In this document: positions 7,662 to 16,110 of the stretch, one piece after another
Numbering within the stretch: the first letter of the stretch is position 1
Layout of the letters: each line of letters begins with the position of its first letter
From: Vibrio galatheae
Lineage (GTDB): Bacteria > Pseudomonadota > Gammaproteobacteria > Enterobacterales > Vibrionaceae
NCBI RefSeq assembly: GCF_000967545.1
Contig: NZ_JXXV01000024.1
Span: forward strand, 1-64,000
Length of the DNA stretch: 64,000 nucleotides
Reading direction: 5' to 3'
Notes under the pieces: model-generated
What the model saw: only the letters and a program-made list of their open reading frames with translations
What the model was told of the DNA's origin: nothing
Database searches by the model: none
Position numbers and translations under genes: made by a program

Positions 7662-8039
7662 ATGAAAAGGTTATCAGCGTTAGTTATAGGCTTAACTTTA
7701 AGTGCGACTTCCTATGGAGCGATAGCACAAGAATCCATTAAAATTATCGATTTTCTTGTTGATAATATATGGGTTTGCGACCAAAACAATGAATGTCAAG
7801 ATGTACCGAAAAGCACGTTACCCGATCCAAAAAAAGTCGGTTTAATTGTCGAAAACTACGATCCAAAAGAACAGATGGTAATGGTAAAAATCGACGGTCA
7901 AGAAAAGTGGTTCGATCAGATCGAAGTTCAGCTAAACAAAACTGCTGTCGCGAGCGTTGTATGCAGCACTCAGAAAATCAGTGCCAAGAGCGACAGTGGT
8001 ACATATGCGACCTTGGGCCTTGGAGAGGGGTGCAAATAA
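7662..8039 (+). CDS. small periplasmic protein in the CHASE2-M48 operon
   Basis: This 125-residue protein has a signal peptide (MKRLSALVIGLTLSATSYGAIAQ). The mature part carries four Cys, two in WVCDQNNECQDV and one each in VVCSTQ and GEGCK, which suggests two disulfides. I do not recognise a family. AAGGAACATTT precedes the ATG, 30 bases after the CHASE2 gene. Its TAA overlaps the ATG of the next gene by one base, so translation of the two is probably coupled. The context suggests it works in the envelope with the M48 lipoprotein or the CHASE2 protein; this is inference. Confidence 0.75.
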   Translation: MKRLSALVIGLTLSATSYGAIAQESIKIIDFLVDNIWVCDQNNECQDVPKSTLPDPKKVGLIVENYDPKEQMVMVKIDGQEKWFDQIEVQLNKTAVASVVCSTQKISAKSDSGTYATLGLGEGCK

Positions 8040-9652
8040 TGAAGAAACTGTTTTGGCTTGCCGCACCGCTGTTCATTTCCGGTTGTGCTATAGACAATCT
8101 CAACAGCTTAGTGGGCAGCAAATATGAATCGTTTGAAGGGAAGTTTATTGACCAACAGAAGGATGAAACCAACCTCCCAAAGAGCAGCCCATCTGCAAAT
8201 CTAGAGTTTGCCGACATCATCCAAACTCGCGCTGCCGCAGATAAAGACCTAATCGCGAATCCTTACGTCAACAAATACCTCGAAAGCATCTTAGCGAAAA
8301 TGTTAAAACAGTGGGGTAAACCTATCGATGAAGAGATCGCCATTGTTGTCTCATCTGATCGAAATTATTCAGCTTATGCTACGCCAAACACCATTGTCAT
8401 TACTCAAGGAGTGTTGGCTGATGCTGAGTCAGAAGATGAGATCGCATTTATCATAGCTCATGAATTGTCCCACATTTTGCTTAAGCATAGCGAAACCAAT
8501 GAATACTTCGCCAAGCAAAGTGCTTTAGTCAGCAAAACAGCCAATATTGCTATGAGCACCGCTTACATCACTGACATGAAAGCGGAGAAAACAGCTAATG
8601 GCTATCGTGTCACCAGCCAAAATAAATCTTCAACAACGAAATTGATTCAAGATTCCTACCGCGCAGGTTTAACAATCAATCGCTTAACTCGTGATGTACT
8701 CAGTTCATCCATGAGCCGAGCAGACGAAGACGAAGCAGATTTACTCGGTATGGATTTGTTAGTTAAGGCTGGATACAGTCCGAGAGCATTCTCTCCAGTG
8801 TTAGAGCGACTCGACAGCAGTCAGAAATACTCAGAAGCGCAATTAAAAGCGAAAAAACAAGAATTTCAAACTTTTGTTAGCTTAGCAAGTGATGCGGGTA
8901 AGCACCTATCCAGCGACAACCGGTGGAGCTCATTGGGTTACTTGGCTGCGAACGAAGCGGCGACTAGGTTGTTGCAAAGCTTCGCTGAGAGACATGCCTC
9001 CCCGATCGAACGCAAAAAAGATATGTCTGCTTATGTAAAACGCGAGTATAGAAAAGAACGTAAGAGACAACTCTCTACCGGTGAGTTTGAAAAGTTAGTT
9101 AAAAATGGCAAAGGAAACCAGATCCAACAGAACTATTGGTACGCGTCAGAAGCATTCAAAGCTTTGGAATTTGGTGACCTCAAAACTGCAGAGAAGCTAG
9201 CAAGGAAGTCTGTTTCTGGCCCAACTAAGTATCATGCCTACCCTAGATTAGCCTTCTATGGTGTACGTAAAGCACAAAACCAAGATTCGAAAGCGCTGCA
9301 AAATCTTGCCTTAATTAAAAACTGGGAATATGCATCTATCCAGACCTTTAGCCTAGCGGCGCAGTCTTACCGTGAGCAACAAAAACCAAGCCGAGCACTG
9401 GAACTACTGTCAAAAGGTGAAAGTGTTATCGGCACCCCAGTCCCTTTCTTGCCAGAATATATCGCAGCTCATAAAGCACTAGGTAATACTGCCGAAGTAA
9501 CAGAACTTCTCACTAAATGTACCACTCTTAGCGAGAGCAACATTGTTGCACAATGTCACCATAGCGCTGGAGTGCCGATTCCACAAATGAAGGAATCAAG
9601 CAATAGTTTATTCGATTCTTTCAATGCACTAACCAATTTAGTCGACCTCTAA
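8039..9652 (+). CDS. M48 family metallopeptidase lipoprotein, BepA-like with TPR-type tail
   Basis: This 537-residue protein starts MKKLFWLAAPLFISGC, a lipoprotein signal with Cys16 as the lipid site. The zinc motif is IIAHELSHILL, and DEDEADLLGMD supplies the third ligand, as in M48 peptidases. The C-terminal third (from about residue 350) is helical and repeat-like (EQQKPSRALELLSKGESV), matching the TPR part of BepA/YfgC-type outer-membrane quality-control proteases. The true start is the ATG at 8039, overlapping the previous stop; the frame is open further upstream but lies inside that gene. A strong hairpin terminator follows. Confidence 0.9.
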   Translation: MKKLFWLAAPLFISGCAIDNLNSLVGSKYESFEGKFIDQQKDETNLPKSSPSANLEFADIIQTRAAADKDLIANPYVNKYLESILAKMLKQWGKPIDEEIAIVVSSDRNYSAYATPNTIVITQGVLADAESEDEIAFIIAHELSHILLKHSETNEYFAKQSALVSKTANIAMSTAYITDMKAEKTANGYRVTSQNKSSTTKLIQDSYRAGLTINRLTRDVLSSSMSRADEDEADLLGMDLLVKAGYSPRAFSPVLERLDSSQKYSEAQLKAKKQEFQTFVSLASDAGKHLSSDNRWSSLGYLAANEAATRLLQSFAERHASPIERKKDMSAYVKREYRKERKRQLSTGEFEKLVKNGKGNQIQQNYWYASEAFKALEFGDLKTAEKLARKSVSGPTKYHAYPRLAFYGVRKAQNQDSKALQNLALIKNWEYASIQTFSLAAQSYREQQKPSRALELLSKGESVIGTPVPFLPEYIAAHKALGNTAEVTELLTKCTTLSESNIVAQCHHSAGVPIPQMKESSNSLFDSFNALTNLVDL

Positions 9653-9660
9653 ATAGTGCA

Positions 9661-9693
9661 GATAAGGATTCAAGTAGCACTTGAATCCTTATC
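9661..9693. terminator. bidirectional hairpin terminator
   Basis: A perfect 15-bp stem (GATAAGGATTCAAGT) with the three-base loop AGC lies between the convergent M48 and peroxiredoxin genes. Confidence 0.85.
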
Positions 9694-9704
9694 TTTGATT
9701 GATT

Positions 9705-10181
9705 CTATTTCAACGCGGTCAAAATACTTTCAGCATTACTGACTTCAAATTTCTTTGGCTCTTCAACATTTAACGTTGTGACTACGCCATTTTCAATCAC
9801 CATCGCGTATCGCTGCGAACGAATTCCGCCAAAATTCGCAGTGTCCATGTCAAGCCCAAGTGCTTTGGTAAAACTCCCGTCACCATCTCCTAGCATAGCT
9901 ATTGCTTCAGCGTTTTGTGCTGCTCCCCAAGCTTGCATTACAAACGCATCGTTAACAGAAACACAAGCAATCATGTCTACGCCAGCCGCTTTAATTTCAT
10001 CAGCTAATACTACATAACCCGGCAGGTGCGCTTCTGAACACGTCGGCGTGAACGCCCCAGGAACGGCAAAAAGAACCACTCGCTTGTTTGCGAATAGTTC
10101 GTCGGTGTTATGATTGGTCATCCCTTCAGCTGTTAACTGGCTAAGAGTGGAGCTTGGTATTTTTTGGCCTATCTGGATCAT
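9705..10181 (-). CDS. Prx5-type peroxiredoxin
   Basis: This 158-residue thiol peroxidase of the AhpC/TSA Prx5 group reduces hydrogen peroxide or alkyl hydroperoxides in the cytoplasm. The peroxidatic Cys is C48 in PGAFTPTCSEAHLPGY, the family signature; C73 (MIACVSVNDAF) is also conserved in the group. There is no fused glutaredoxin domain, unlike the longer hybrid enzymes of some bacteria, so an external reductant is needed. Start: CAGGAAAG then ATG at 10181. The frame continues 19 codons upstream without a ribosome site. It is transcribed alone and divergently from the dehydrogenase gene. Confidence 0.92.
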   Translation of the reverse strand: MIQIGQKIPSSTLSQLTAEGMTNHNTDELFANKRVVLFAVPGAFTPTCSEAHLPGYVVLADEIKAAGVDMIACVSVNDAFVMQAWGAAQNAEAIAMLGDGDGSFTKALGLDMDTANFGGIRSQRYAMVIENGVVTTLNVEEPKKFEVSNAESILTALK

Positions 10182-10353
10182 AGCAACTTTCCTGTTTGAT
10201 TGTCTTAGCACAGTGTAGCGACTAAACACCAATAGCACTAGTAATTGAAATTATGAAGGAATCTTCAATTAGGTTAGTAACCTATTGCGCTTTCGTTTAC
10301 ATTGAGAAATCAACAGTCAGGGTAAAATTAGCCTCGATAACAAGGAGCGTTGG

Positions 10354-11298
10354 ATGAAGATTGTCGTATTAGATGACTACCAAGATGTTGTAAAGAAGTT
10401 AGATTGCTTCAAATTGCTCGCGGAACATGAAGTCACAGTATTAACCCAGACATACTCTGAAGCTGAAATGGTGGCGAAACTTCAACACGCCGAAGCCATC
10501 GTACTTATTCGGGAACGCAGTACAATAAGTGAGTCTTTGTTGGCACAGTTACCGAATCTTAGAATCATCAGTCAAACGGGAAAAGTCAGTCATCATATCG
10601 ATGTTCAATTGTGTGAAAAGTATCAAGTCAGTGTTCTGGAGGGTATTGGGTCGCCCATTGCACCATCCGAGTTATGCTGGGCGCTGATTATGGCGTCAAG
10701 TCGCCACATTCCCACTTATGCCGAAAATCTTAAACACAATCTTTGGCAAAATTCTGGCGTGCTCGGCTTGGGGCGATGTTTGCAAGGCTTAACATTCGGT
10801 ATTTGGGGCTACGGCAAGATAGGGCAGCGAGTGGCTCAATATGCAAAAGCGTTTGGTATGTCTGTGGTGATCTGGGGGAGTGAGGCTTCGCAAACACTTG
10901 CTAAACAACACGGCTTTAAAGCGGCCCAATCCAAGCAGGCCTTTTTTACCAATGCAGATATCATCTCACTTCATTTACGATTGAACGATATGACCAAAGG
11001 CTGCGTCACTAGGGAAGATCTGCAAAAGATGAAATCAGATTCGCTTTTCGTCAATATTAGTCGAGCTGAACTTGTCGAACGTTCAGCCCTCTATCAAGAG
11101 CTATGCCGAGTGCCAAGCAAACAAGCAGCGATCGACGTGTATGATGTTGAACCTGCAGATGCCAACAACGAACCCTTGCTGGCCCTAGCAAATGTGACAG
11201 CGACACCGCATTTAGGCTATGTCGAACAAAATAGCTACGAGCTTTATTTCAAAGCCGCGTTCGAGAATATTTTGGCTTACAAAAACGCATCCAGTTAA
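10354..11298 (+). CDS. D-2-hydroxyacid dehydrogenase family protein
   Basis: This 314-residue NAD-dependent enzyme belongs to the D-isomer 2-hydroxyacid dehydrogenase family. The nucleotide-binding loop is GIWGYGKIGQRVAQYA (about residues 149-164). The catalytic region shows INxSRAELV (Arg), DVYDVEPAD (Glu) and ATPHLGYVE (His near residue 288). The substrate is unknown. AAGGAGCGTTGG precedes the ATG. An EamA-type transporter remnant begins immediately at the stop codon, so this gene may once have had a co-transcribed exporter behind it. Confidence 0.9.
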   Translation: MKIVVLDDYQDVVKKLDCFKLLAEHEVTVLTQTYSEAEMVAKLQHAEAIVLIRERSTISESLLAQLPNLRIISQTGKVSHHIDVQLCEKYQVSVLEGIGSPIAPSELCWALIMASSRHIPTYAENLKHNLWQNSGVLGLGRCLQGLTFGIWGYGKIGQRVAQYAKAFGMSVVIWGSEASQTLAKQHGFKAAQSKQAFFTNADIISLHLRLNDMTKGCVTREDLQKMKSDSLFVNISRAELVERSALYQELCRVPSKQAAIDVYDVEPADANNEPLLALANVTATPHLGYVEQNSYELYFKAAFENILAYKNASS

Positions 11299-11300
11299 TT

Positions 11301-11492
11301 ACCTATAAAGCGTCACAAAAGGAAACGGTTGTAGGCATCTTTGGCTTTAACTTGTTGCTAGTCGAGGAGTTGACCTCACTTGAAGTCGTCGGCGGCGTAC
11401 TGATTTTGTGTGGTTTAAGCGTACTCATCTTAAGGGAGTGCATCTACGCAATGCTAAAGAAAAAAGTACGACGCGCCCCCAGCGTGAATTAG
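11301..11492 (+). pseudogene. C-terminal remnant of an EamA/DMT transporter
   Basis: A frame of 63 codons with no start reads TYKASQKETVVGIFGFNLLL, then VEELTSLEVVGGVLILCGLS and VLILRECI, ending at TAG 11490-11492. ET-VVGIFGF...EELT..E.VGG.LIL.G is the typical last-two-helices pattern of EamA (drug/metabolite) transporters. The N-terminal nine helices are absent. The deletion end point coincides with the stop of the dehydrogenase gene. No ribosome site or ATG is positioned to express it. Confidence 0.7.
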
Positions 11493-11515
11493 GGCGCATC
11501 ATCTCTTACCGTAAA

Positions 11516-11536
11516 ATAGCCTCATAATGAGGCTAT
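11516..11536 (-). terminator. terminator of the MerR gene
   Basis: ATAGCCTCA, the loop TAA and TGAGGCTAT form a 9-bp perfect stem. On the minus strand it is followed by TTTT, just downstream of the MerR stop at 11544. Confidence 0.75.
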
Positions 11537-11543
11537 GGAATGA

Positions 11544-12053
11544 TTAAAGTGAACGGATTTTTACGATTTCGTCACCGGAAATGCCTAATGACTCTAGAAA
11601 TTTCTGGTGTTCTTCAGGCTCTAATTGTTCAAACTTCTGATGCCACTTAACCATATCTGTCTCGCTGAATCCGGCAGCAACCATAATTTGTACCCAACGT
11701 TCTTTATTCACAACTCTTTCCTCTAATAGACTGGGTTCTTGAAGCAACACAACAACCGCTTTTTGCTGCGCGCGCAGGTTTTGGATCTCTTTCTCTAACT
11801 CATTGAAGTGGTCCTTCAAAATTTGCGTTTGAGACTCTCCATTTCGGTCAAGCAAGCTACGAATGCTTGAGACAGGCAACCCATAAGAACGATAAGCCGT
11901 TATTGCTTCTAAACGCTTAATTTGCTTTTCTCCATACCAGCGGTAGCCATTTTCCGCTCTGTATGCTGGCTGTAACAACTCCTCCTTCTCGTAGTACAAG
12001 ATCGTGGTACGAGAAACGCCGAACTGTTTCGCCAGTTGAGTGACTGTTAGCAT
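11544..12053 (-). CDS. MerR family transcriptional regulator
   Basis: This 169-residue protein begins MLTVTQLAKQFGVSRTTILY, the winged helix-turn-helix of MerR proteins, followed by ENGYRWYGEKQIKRLEAI and a coiled coil (about residues 75-110, QILKDHFNELEKEIQNLRAQ). There is no Cys cluster, so it is not an obvious metal sensor; the C-terminus is a short effector-binding or dimer region of unknown ligand. Start: TGGAGCC then ATG at 12053; the frame runs 12 codons further but without a ribosome site. It is divergent from the VOC gene, with 157 bases between, where its operator probably lies. Confidence 0.88.
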   Translation of the reverse strand: MLTVTQLAKQFGVSRTTILYYEKEELLQPAYRAENGYRWYGEKQIKRLEAITAYRSYGLPVSSIRSLLDRNGESQTQILKDHFNELEKEIQNLRAQQKAVVVLLQEPSLLEERVVNKERWVQIMVAAGFSETDMVKWHQKFEQLEPEEHQKFLESLGISGDEIVKIRSL

Positions 12054-12210
12054 AATGGCTCCATTGTGTGACCGAGTTTGCATCTTCAACCCTAGCCTTA
12101 TAGACGGGTCAAACGTTAATTGACCAATTATTTACCTTGAGCGATATAAACAATAGAGTGATTTAAAATCGAGTCAACGGTTTGAGATTAAGCCAACCAG
12201 GAAGGCGAAC

Positions 12211-12633
12211 ATGACAAGACTTGAACATATCAACATGACGGTGCCAGATATTGATGCAGCGCTGGCGTTTTTGGCCATCGTTGCCCCTGACTATAAAGTG
12301 CGTAAAGATATAAAGCCGAAAGAAGGGCATCGTTGGGTACACATTGGTAATAATCAAAGTTATTTAGCACTACAAGAGCCGCACATAGACGCCGAGTCAC
12401 CTAACCAGTTTCATCAAACCTATAGAAATTATGGGATAAACCATATCGGTTTGGTGGTCAGTCACCTTGATATGATAGAGCAACGACTAACTGACGAAGG
12501 GTATCGCCGCGGAATTGGCGCGCCAAAAGAAACCCATCGCAAACGAGTCTACTTTTTTGATCAAGCCGGGTTTGAGTGGGAGCTAACTGAATATATATCA
12601 GATCACCCCGATGAAATGTACCTGTACGAATAA
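12211..12633 (+). CDS. VOC (glyoxalase/bleomycin-resistance fold) family protein
   Basis: This 140-residue protein has the paired beta-alpha-beta-beta-beta modules of the VOC superfamily: LEHINMTVPDIDAALAFL at the start and NHIGLVVSHLDMIEQRL in the middle, closing with YFFDQAGFEWELTEY. The metal ligands would be H6, a mid-protein His (NHIGL) and a C-terminal Glu. The substrate is unknown. CAGGAAGGCGAAC gives a good ribosome site. The following acetyltransferase gene starts 58 bases later in the same direction. Confidence 0.87.
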   Translation: MTRLEHINMTVPDIDAALAFLAIVAPDYKVRKDIKPKEGHRWVHIGNNQSYLALQEPHIDAESPNQFHQTYRNYGINHIGLVVSHLDMIEQRLTDEGYRRGIGAPKETHRKRVYFFDQAGFEWELTEYISDHPDEMYLYE

Positions 12634-12691
12634 CCATAAAACCCATCAGACAAATACACGATACATAAAATTGAAGTTTATAAGGGATCTC

Positions 12692-13300
12692 ATGACGACT
12701 GAAAACAAGCTGCACAGTCAACAAGTCTATTACTGTGATGATGAAGCGTTGGCCGCGAAACAACTTTTGTGCTTGGACGTACTTTATGATTTCAATCATA
12801 CCCGTCCAACAGAAATGGAAAAGCGCCAGCAAATCATGCAACAGCTGTTTGCTGAAGTGGGTGAGGGCTGCTACATCGAACCTCCGCTGCATGCAAACTG
12901 GGGAATCCATACTCACTTGGGCAAAAATGTTTATGCCAATTTCAATTTGACCTTAGTTGACGATACACATATCTATATCGGCGACTACGTAATGATTGGT
13001 CCAAATGTCACCCTAGCTACAGCAGGGCATCCAATTGAGCCAAGTTTAAGAATGAAAGTCGCGCAATTTAATATTCCAATACACATTGCAAACAACGTTT
13101 GGATTGGTGCCAACTCGGTTGTTTTACCTGGTGTATCAATTGGTGAGAACTCCGTCATAGGTGCTGGAAGCGTCGTGACTAAAGATATCCCTGCCAACGT
13201 AATTGCTGCTGGTAACCCATGCCGCGTAATGAGAGAAATCAGCCAGCACGACAAAGAGTATTACTATAAAAACCATAGGTTTGAAGATACTCATTTCTAG
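12692..13300 (+). CDS. sugar O-acetyltransferase (LacA/Maa family)
   Basis: This 202-residue left-handed beta-helix acetyltransferase shows the N-terminal Maa domain (about residues 15-60) followed by hexapeptide repeats: IYIGDYVMIGPNVTLATAGHP (catalytic His), NNVWIGANSVVLPGVSIGEN and SVIGAGSVVTKDIPANVIAAG. It acetylates maltose, galactosides or a related sugar; the natural substrate is often unclear. The ATG at 12692 follows AAGGGATCTC. In-frame sequence upstream starts inside the previous gene and is not a credible start. Confidence 0.92.
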   Translation: MTTENKLHSQQVYYCDDEALAAKQLLCLDVLYDFNHTRPTEMEKRQQIMQQLFAEVGEGCYIEPPLHANWGIHTHLGKNVYANFNLTLVDDTHIYIGDYVMIGPNVTLATAGHPIEPSLRMKVAQFNIPIHIANNVWIGANSVVLPGVSIGENSVIGAGSVVTKDIPANVIAAGNPCRVMREISQHDKEYYYKNHRFEDTHF

Positions 13301-13335
13301 GTAGGCGAATATCGAGTTTAAGGACAAAACAGAAA

Positions 13336-13875
13336 ATGCTCACCCCACAAAACACCGGCCTCATTGTAGTGGATATACAAGGGAAACTTGCTCGGTTTGT
13401 ACACAACAGCGAAGAAATCATTGCCAACTGCGGCAAGTTAATCACTGCTTGCCAAATACTAGGGCTACCTATTGTTTTACTTGAACAAAATCCAGATAAA
13501 CTCGGTCATACCGTACCTGAACTGAAAGCGCTACTTGGCGAAACAGAGCCAATAACCAAATATACCTTCAATGCTTGTGACTGCAGCGAGTTTTCTGAGC
13601 GACTAACAGAGCTTGACGTAGATACTTGGTTAGTGTGTGGCCTCGAAGCGCACATTTGCGTCTATCAAACAGCAGTGGGCTTGGTTGAACAGGGGTATGA
13701 GGTTGAACTTGTCAGTGATTGTATCTCGTCTCGCAAAAAGTCAAATATCGACCTTAGCATCCGCCGCACCAGTGAGAAAGGCATATCAATTACAGGATTA
13801 GAAATGTGCCTTTATGATCTCATCAGCGATTGCCGAACAAATGAATTTAAGCAGATATTAAGTTTGATTCGTTAA
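13336..13875 (+). CDS. isochorismatase-family cysteine hydrolase
   Basis: This 179-residue protein has the family's catalytic triad layout: Asp13 in LIVVDIQGKLA, Lys near residue 76 in EPITKYTFNAC and the nucleophilic Cys near residue 114 in VCGLEAHICVYQTAVGL. Relatives hydrolyse isochorismate, nicotinamide or other amides; this subgroup (YcaC-like) has no assured substrate. It lies 35 bases after the acetyltransferase gene and may share its transcript. Confidence 0.88.
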   Translation: MLTPQNTGLIVVDIQGKLARFVHNSEEIIANCGKLITACQILGLPIVLLEQNPDKLGHTVPELKALLGETEPITKYTFNACDCSEFSERLTELDVDTWLVCGLEAHICVYQTAVGLVEQGYEVELVSDCISSRKKSNIDLSIRRTSEKGISITGLEMCLYDLISDCRTNEFKQILSLIR

Positions 13876-13895
13876 GCGGTAATTAATCCACACGA

Positions 13896-13908
13896 GTGAC
13901 ACCGTCAC
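13896..13908. promoter_or_regulatory. matS site (MatP binding)
   Basis: GTGACACCGTCAC matches the matS consensus GTGACRNYGTCAC exactly. It is one of three exact sites in the window; matP itself is at 60048-60494. Confidence 0.8.
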
Positions 13909-14031
13909 TTAGTGGTGAGTTTTGGCACACCATTTTGGAATTTAACCAGCTGAATTTTATTACTAATATATAGTAAACATACTAAGATCAGGTTAGATTA
14001 ACCACATTAATTTAGTAGATTTATTGTCATT

Positions 14032-15096
14032 ATGTCATCAGCAGAAAAGTCATCTCGAAAACTCAGTATTTATATTGTTTCAGCGGTACTAGCCATTTGG
14101 CTATATAGCTTGTGGTCAGACAGAGTTACTCCGATAACCACTGACTCAAAAGTGCATACCTATTTAGTTCGTATCGCTCCTGAAGTGTCAGGCAATATCG
14201 TAGAAGTCAATGTTAATGATAACCAAGTGGTTGAACAGGGCACTGAGCTCTTTAAGATTGATCCACGTAATTACCAAATTGCCTTAGATTCAGCAAAAGC
14301 GAACCTTGCTTTGGCGGGTCAAAGCATCGGTGCCAATACGGCGGCGGTAGAAGTGGCTCAAGCGAAAGTTGTTGACGCGCTAGCAGCTCGTGATAACGCC
14401 CGTGAACAAGCCAATCGTGTCGAGAAGCTGGCGATACGAGGTGTGTTAAGTAAGTCAGACCTAGATAATGCTAAAGAAGCTAAAGAACGAGCACAAGCTG
14501 GGCTAGAAGCAGCACAAGCCTCGTTAGATCAAGCAAAACAGAATTTAGGGCCAACGGGCGAAAATAACCCCCAGATCCTCGCTGCGATGGCGAGCCTTGA
14601 AAAAGCAGAATTAGATCTAATCAAAACAAACATACTGGCACCATCATATGGTGTCGTAACTAATATGCAGCTCACCACAGGCCAAAACCTTGTCGCTGGA
14701 TCGCCAGTTTTAACGTTTATCGATCCACGTAATGTTTGGATTTCAGCATTAGTTCGCGAAAACTCAATGGAATATATTAAGCCTGGTCAAACAGTGAAGA
14801 TCGTACTCGATGCACTTCCAGGCAGAGTGTTAAATGGCAAAGTCGAAAGTGTTGGCTGGGGGACAGGTGGAAGTAACGATATTGACCCAACCACAGGTTT
14901 TTTAAATGCGACGCAAGGTAATGTCGCCCCACAACGTTACCCTGTCAACATTGTTTTTGATGATATAGAGAATTTGAATAACATTCGCTATGGTTCACAA
15001 GCCACTGTTGCATTCTATACCGAACAAAGCGGTCTAGGTGAGTTCCTTGCTGGAATCTGGATGAGAATTGTGAGTATTTGGACTTATGTTTCGTAG
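14032..15096 (+). CDS. HlyD-family periplasmic adaptor (EmrA-like)
   Basis: This 354-residue membrane-fusion protein has one N-terminal membrane helix (ISIYIVSAVLAIWLYSLW region, residues 10-27), a biotinyl-lipoyl half (YLVRIAPEVSGNIVEVNVND), a long alpha hairpin (about 85-190, Ala/Gln/Glu rich) and a beta-barrel (ILAPSYGVVTNMQLTTGQN). It would link an inner-membrane pump to an outer-membrane channel. The gene overlaps the following DUF2955 gene by 11 bases, so the two are translated together. No TolC-like gene is adjacent. Confidence 0.88.
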   Translation: MSSAEKSSRKLSIYIVSAVLAIWLYSLWSDRVTPITTDSKVHTYLVRIAPEVSGNIVEVNVNDNQVVEQGTELFKIDPRNYQIALDSAKANLALAGQSIGANTAAVEVAQAKVVDALAARDNAREQANRVEKLAIRGVLSKSDLDNAKEAKERAQAGLEAAQASLDQAKQNLGPTGENNPQILAAMASLEKAELDLIKTNILAPSYGVVTNMQLTTGQNLVAGSPVLTFIDPRNVWISALVRENSMEYIKPGQTVKIVLDALPGRVLNGKVESVGWGTGGSNDIDPTTGFLNATQGNVAPQRYPVNIVFDDIENLNNIRYGSQATVAFYTEQSGLGEFLAGIWMRIVSIWTYVS

Positions 15097-16093
15097 CCCA
15101 GCAAATCCAATAATTCGGTTGGTATTCGCACCAATTTTACTGTTATTTTTCTCGATTTATCAAGGCGAGCTTTTGCCCGTCTTGGCCCCGATGTTTGTTG
15201 TTATTTTTCTGACGATTATGCCATCAAAGCCGCCACTTGGTATGATGCTCAAGCTACTCGCGGTTCTTATCGTCGCCAGCTTAGGGGTAACCGTCATCGG
15301 TGATATGTTGTTTGGCTCTCCAACCGGATTTGGCCTCTTTTGCTGGTTAACGTTATTTTTTAGTTTTTACCGCAGCCATAATGATCCTAAAGATATGGTT
15401 GCGACCTTTCTGCTTATTTTTGTTGTTATTACGTTTGTCATTAACTTGCAATTCAACATACCCGTTGCAAGTATACCTTGGTTGATGTTAGCGAAGTTTC
15501 TAACCGCACTAGTCGTTGTCTACGCCAGTTTTCTTCTGTTCCCAGGTGATGAGAAAGATATTTTGCCAGACGAGCAGGATATGGAGGGTGCAGAAACCCA
15601 TCTAGGCTTGATTGCCTTTAAGACCACAACGGTTTTGCTGACCATGTATTTTTTGGTCGCAACCGGGAGTTCACAAACCTTGCTGATAGCGATTACCCTC
15701 GGCAGTATGATCAAAATTCCGGTATCAAAAGATCAACGCATCTTTCGTAACAACCGTCTGGTTGCAACTATGGTCGGTATTCTTGCTACCATACCAATCA
15801 TGTTTACCAAGTCTTATTTGTTATTTCCGCAATGGGCAGTACTTGGGATTACGTGCTTTATGGGGTTGCAACTTGCCAGTTTTGCAATTCGTAGAAAGTG
15901 CCGCTTAAGTATTTACCAACTTATCTTCACTAACTTTATTGTGTTGTTGAATCAGATATTGACCTATCAAGGCAGTCAACCATTTAACGCCGAGTTGACA
16001 CGCTTACTGTCAATTGGCGCTGCGATTGTGCTCGCCACCATCATTCTCAATCTTACTCGAGTCGACCCTAAGCCAACTTCTGCGCCTCAATAG
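15086..16093 (+). CDS. DUF2955 inner-membrane protein (FUSC/YccS-like efflux partner)
   Basis: This 335-residue protein has about ten membrane segments in two groups, the first ending near residue 150 (YASFLLFPGDEKDI) and the second from near 185. The layout resembles half of an aromatic-acid exporter or FUSC-type protein. DUF2955 proteins are found beside HlyD-type adaptors, as here, and are thought to form efflux systems; the substrate is unknown. The start ATG sits inside the adaptor gene. A 7-bp GC-rich hairpin follows. Confidence 0.8.
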   Translation: MFRSPANPIIRLVFAPILLLFFSIYQGELLPVLAPMFVVIFLTIMPSKPPLGMMLKLLAVLIVASLGVTVIGDMLFGSPTGFGLFCWLTLFFSFYRSHNDPKDMVATFLLIFVVITFVINLQFNIPVASIPWLMLAKFLTALVVVYASFLLFPGDEKDILPDEQDMEGAETHLGLIAFKTTTVLLTMYFLVATGSSQTLLIAITLGSMIKIPVSKDQRIFRNNRLVATMVGILATIPIMFTKSYLLFPQWAVLGITCFMGLQLASFAIRRKCRLSIYQLIFTNFIVLLNQILTYQGSQPFNAELTRLLSIGAAIVLATIILNLTRVDPKPTSAPQ

Positions 16094-16099
16094 AGGCGC
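16082..16099. terminator. hairpin between convergent genes
   Basis: GCGCCTC, loop AATA and GAGGCGC span the DUF2955 stop codon and end ahead of the chemoreceptor stop on the other strand. Confidence 0.6.
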
Positions 16100-16110
16100 T
16101 TGCTGTTTGT

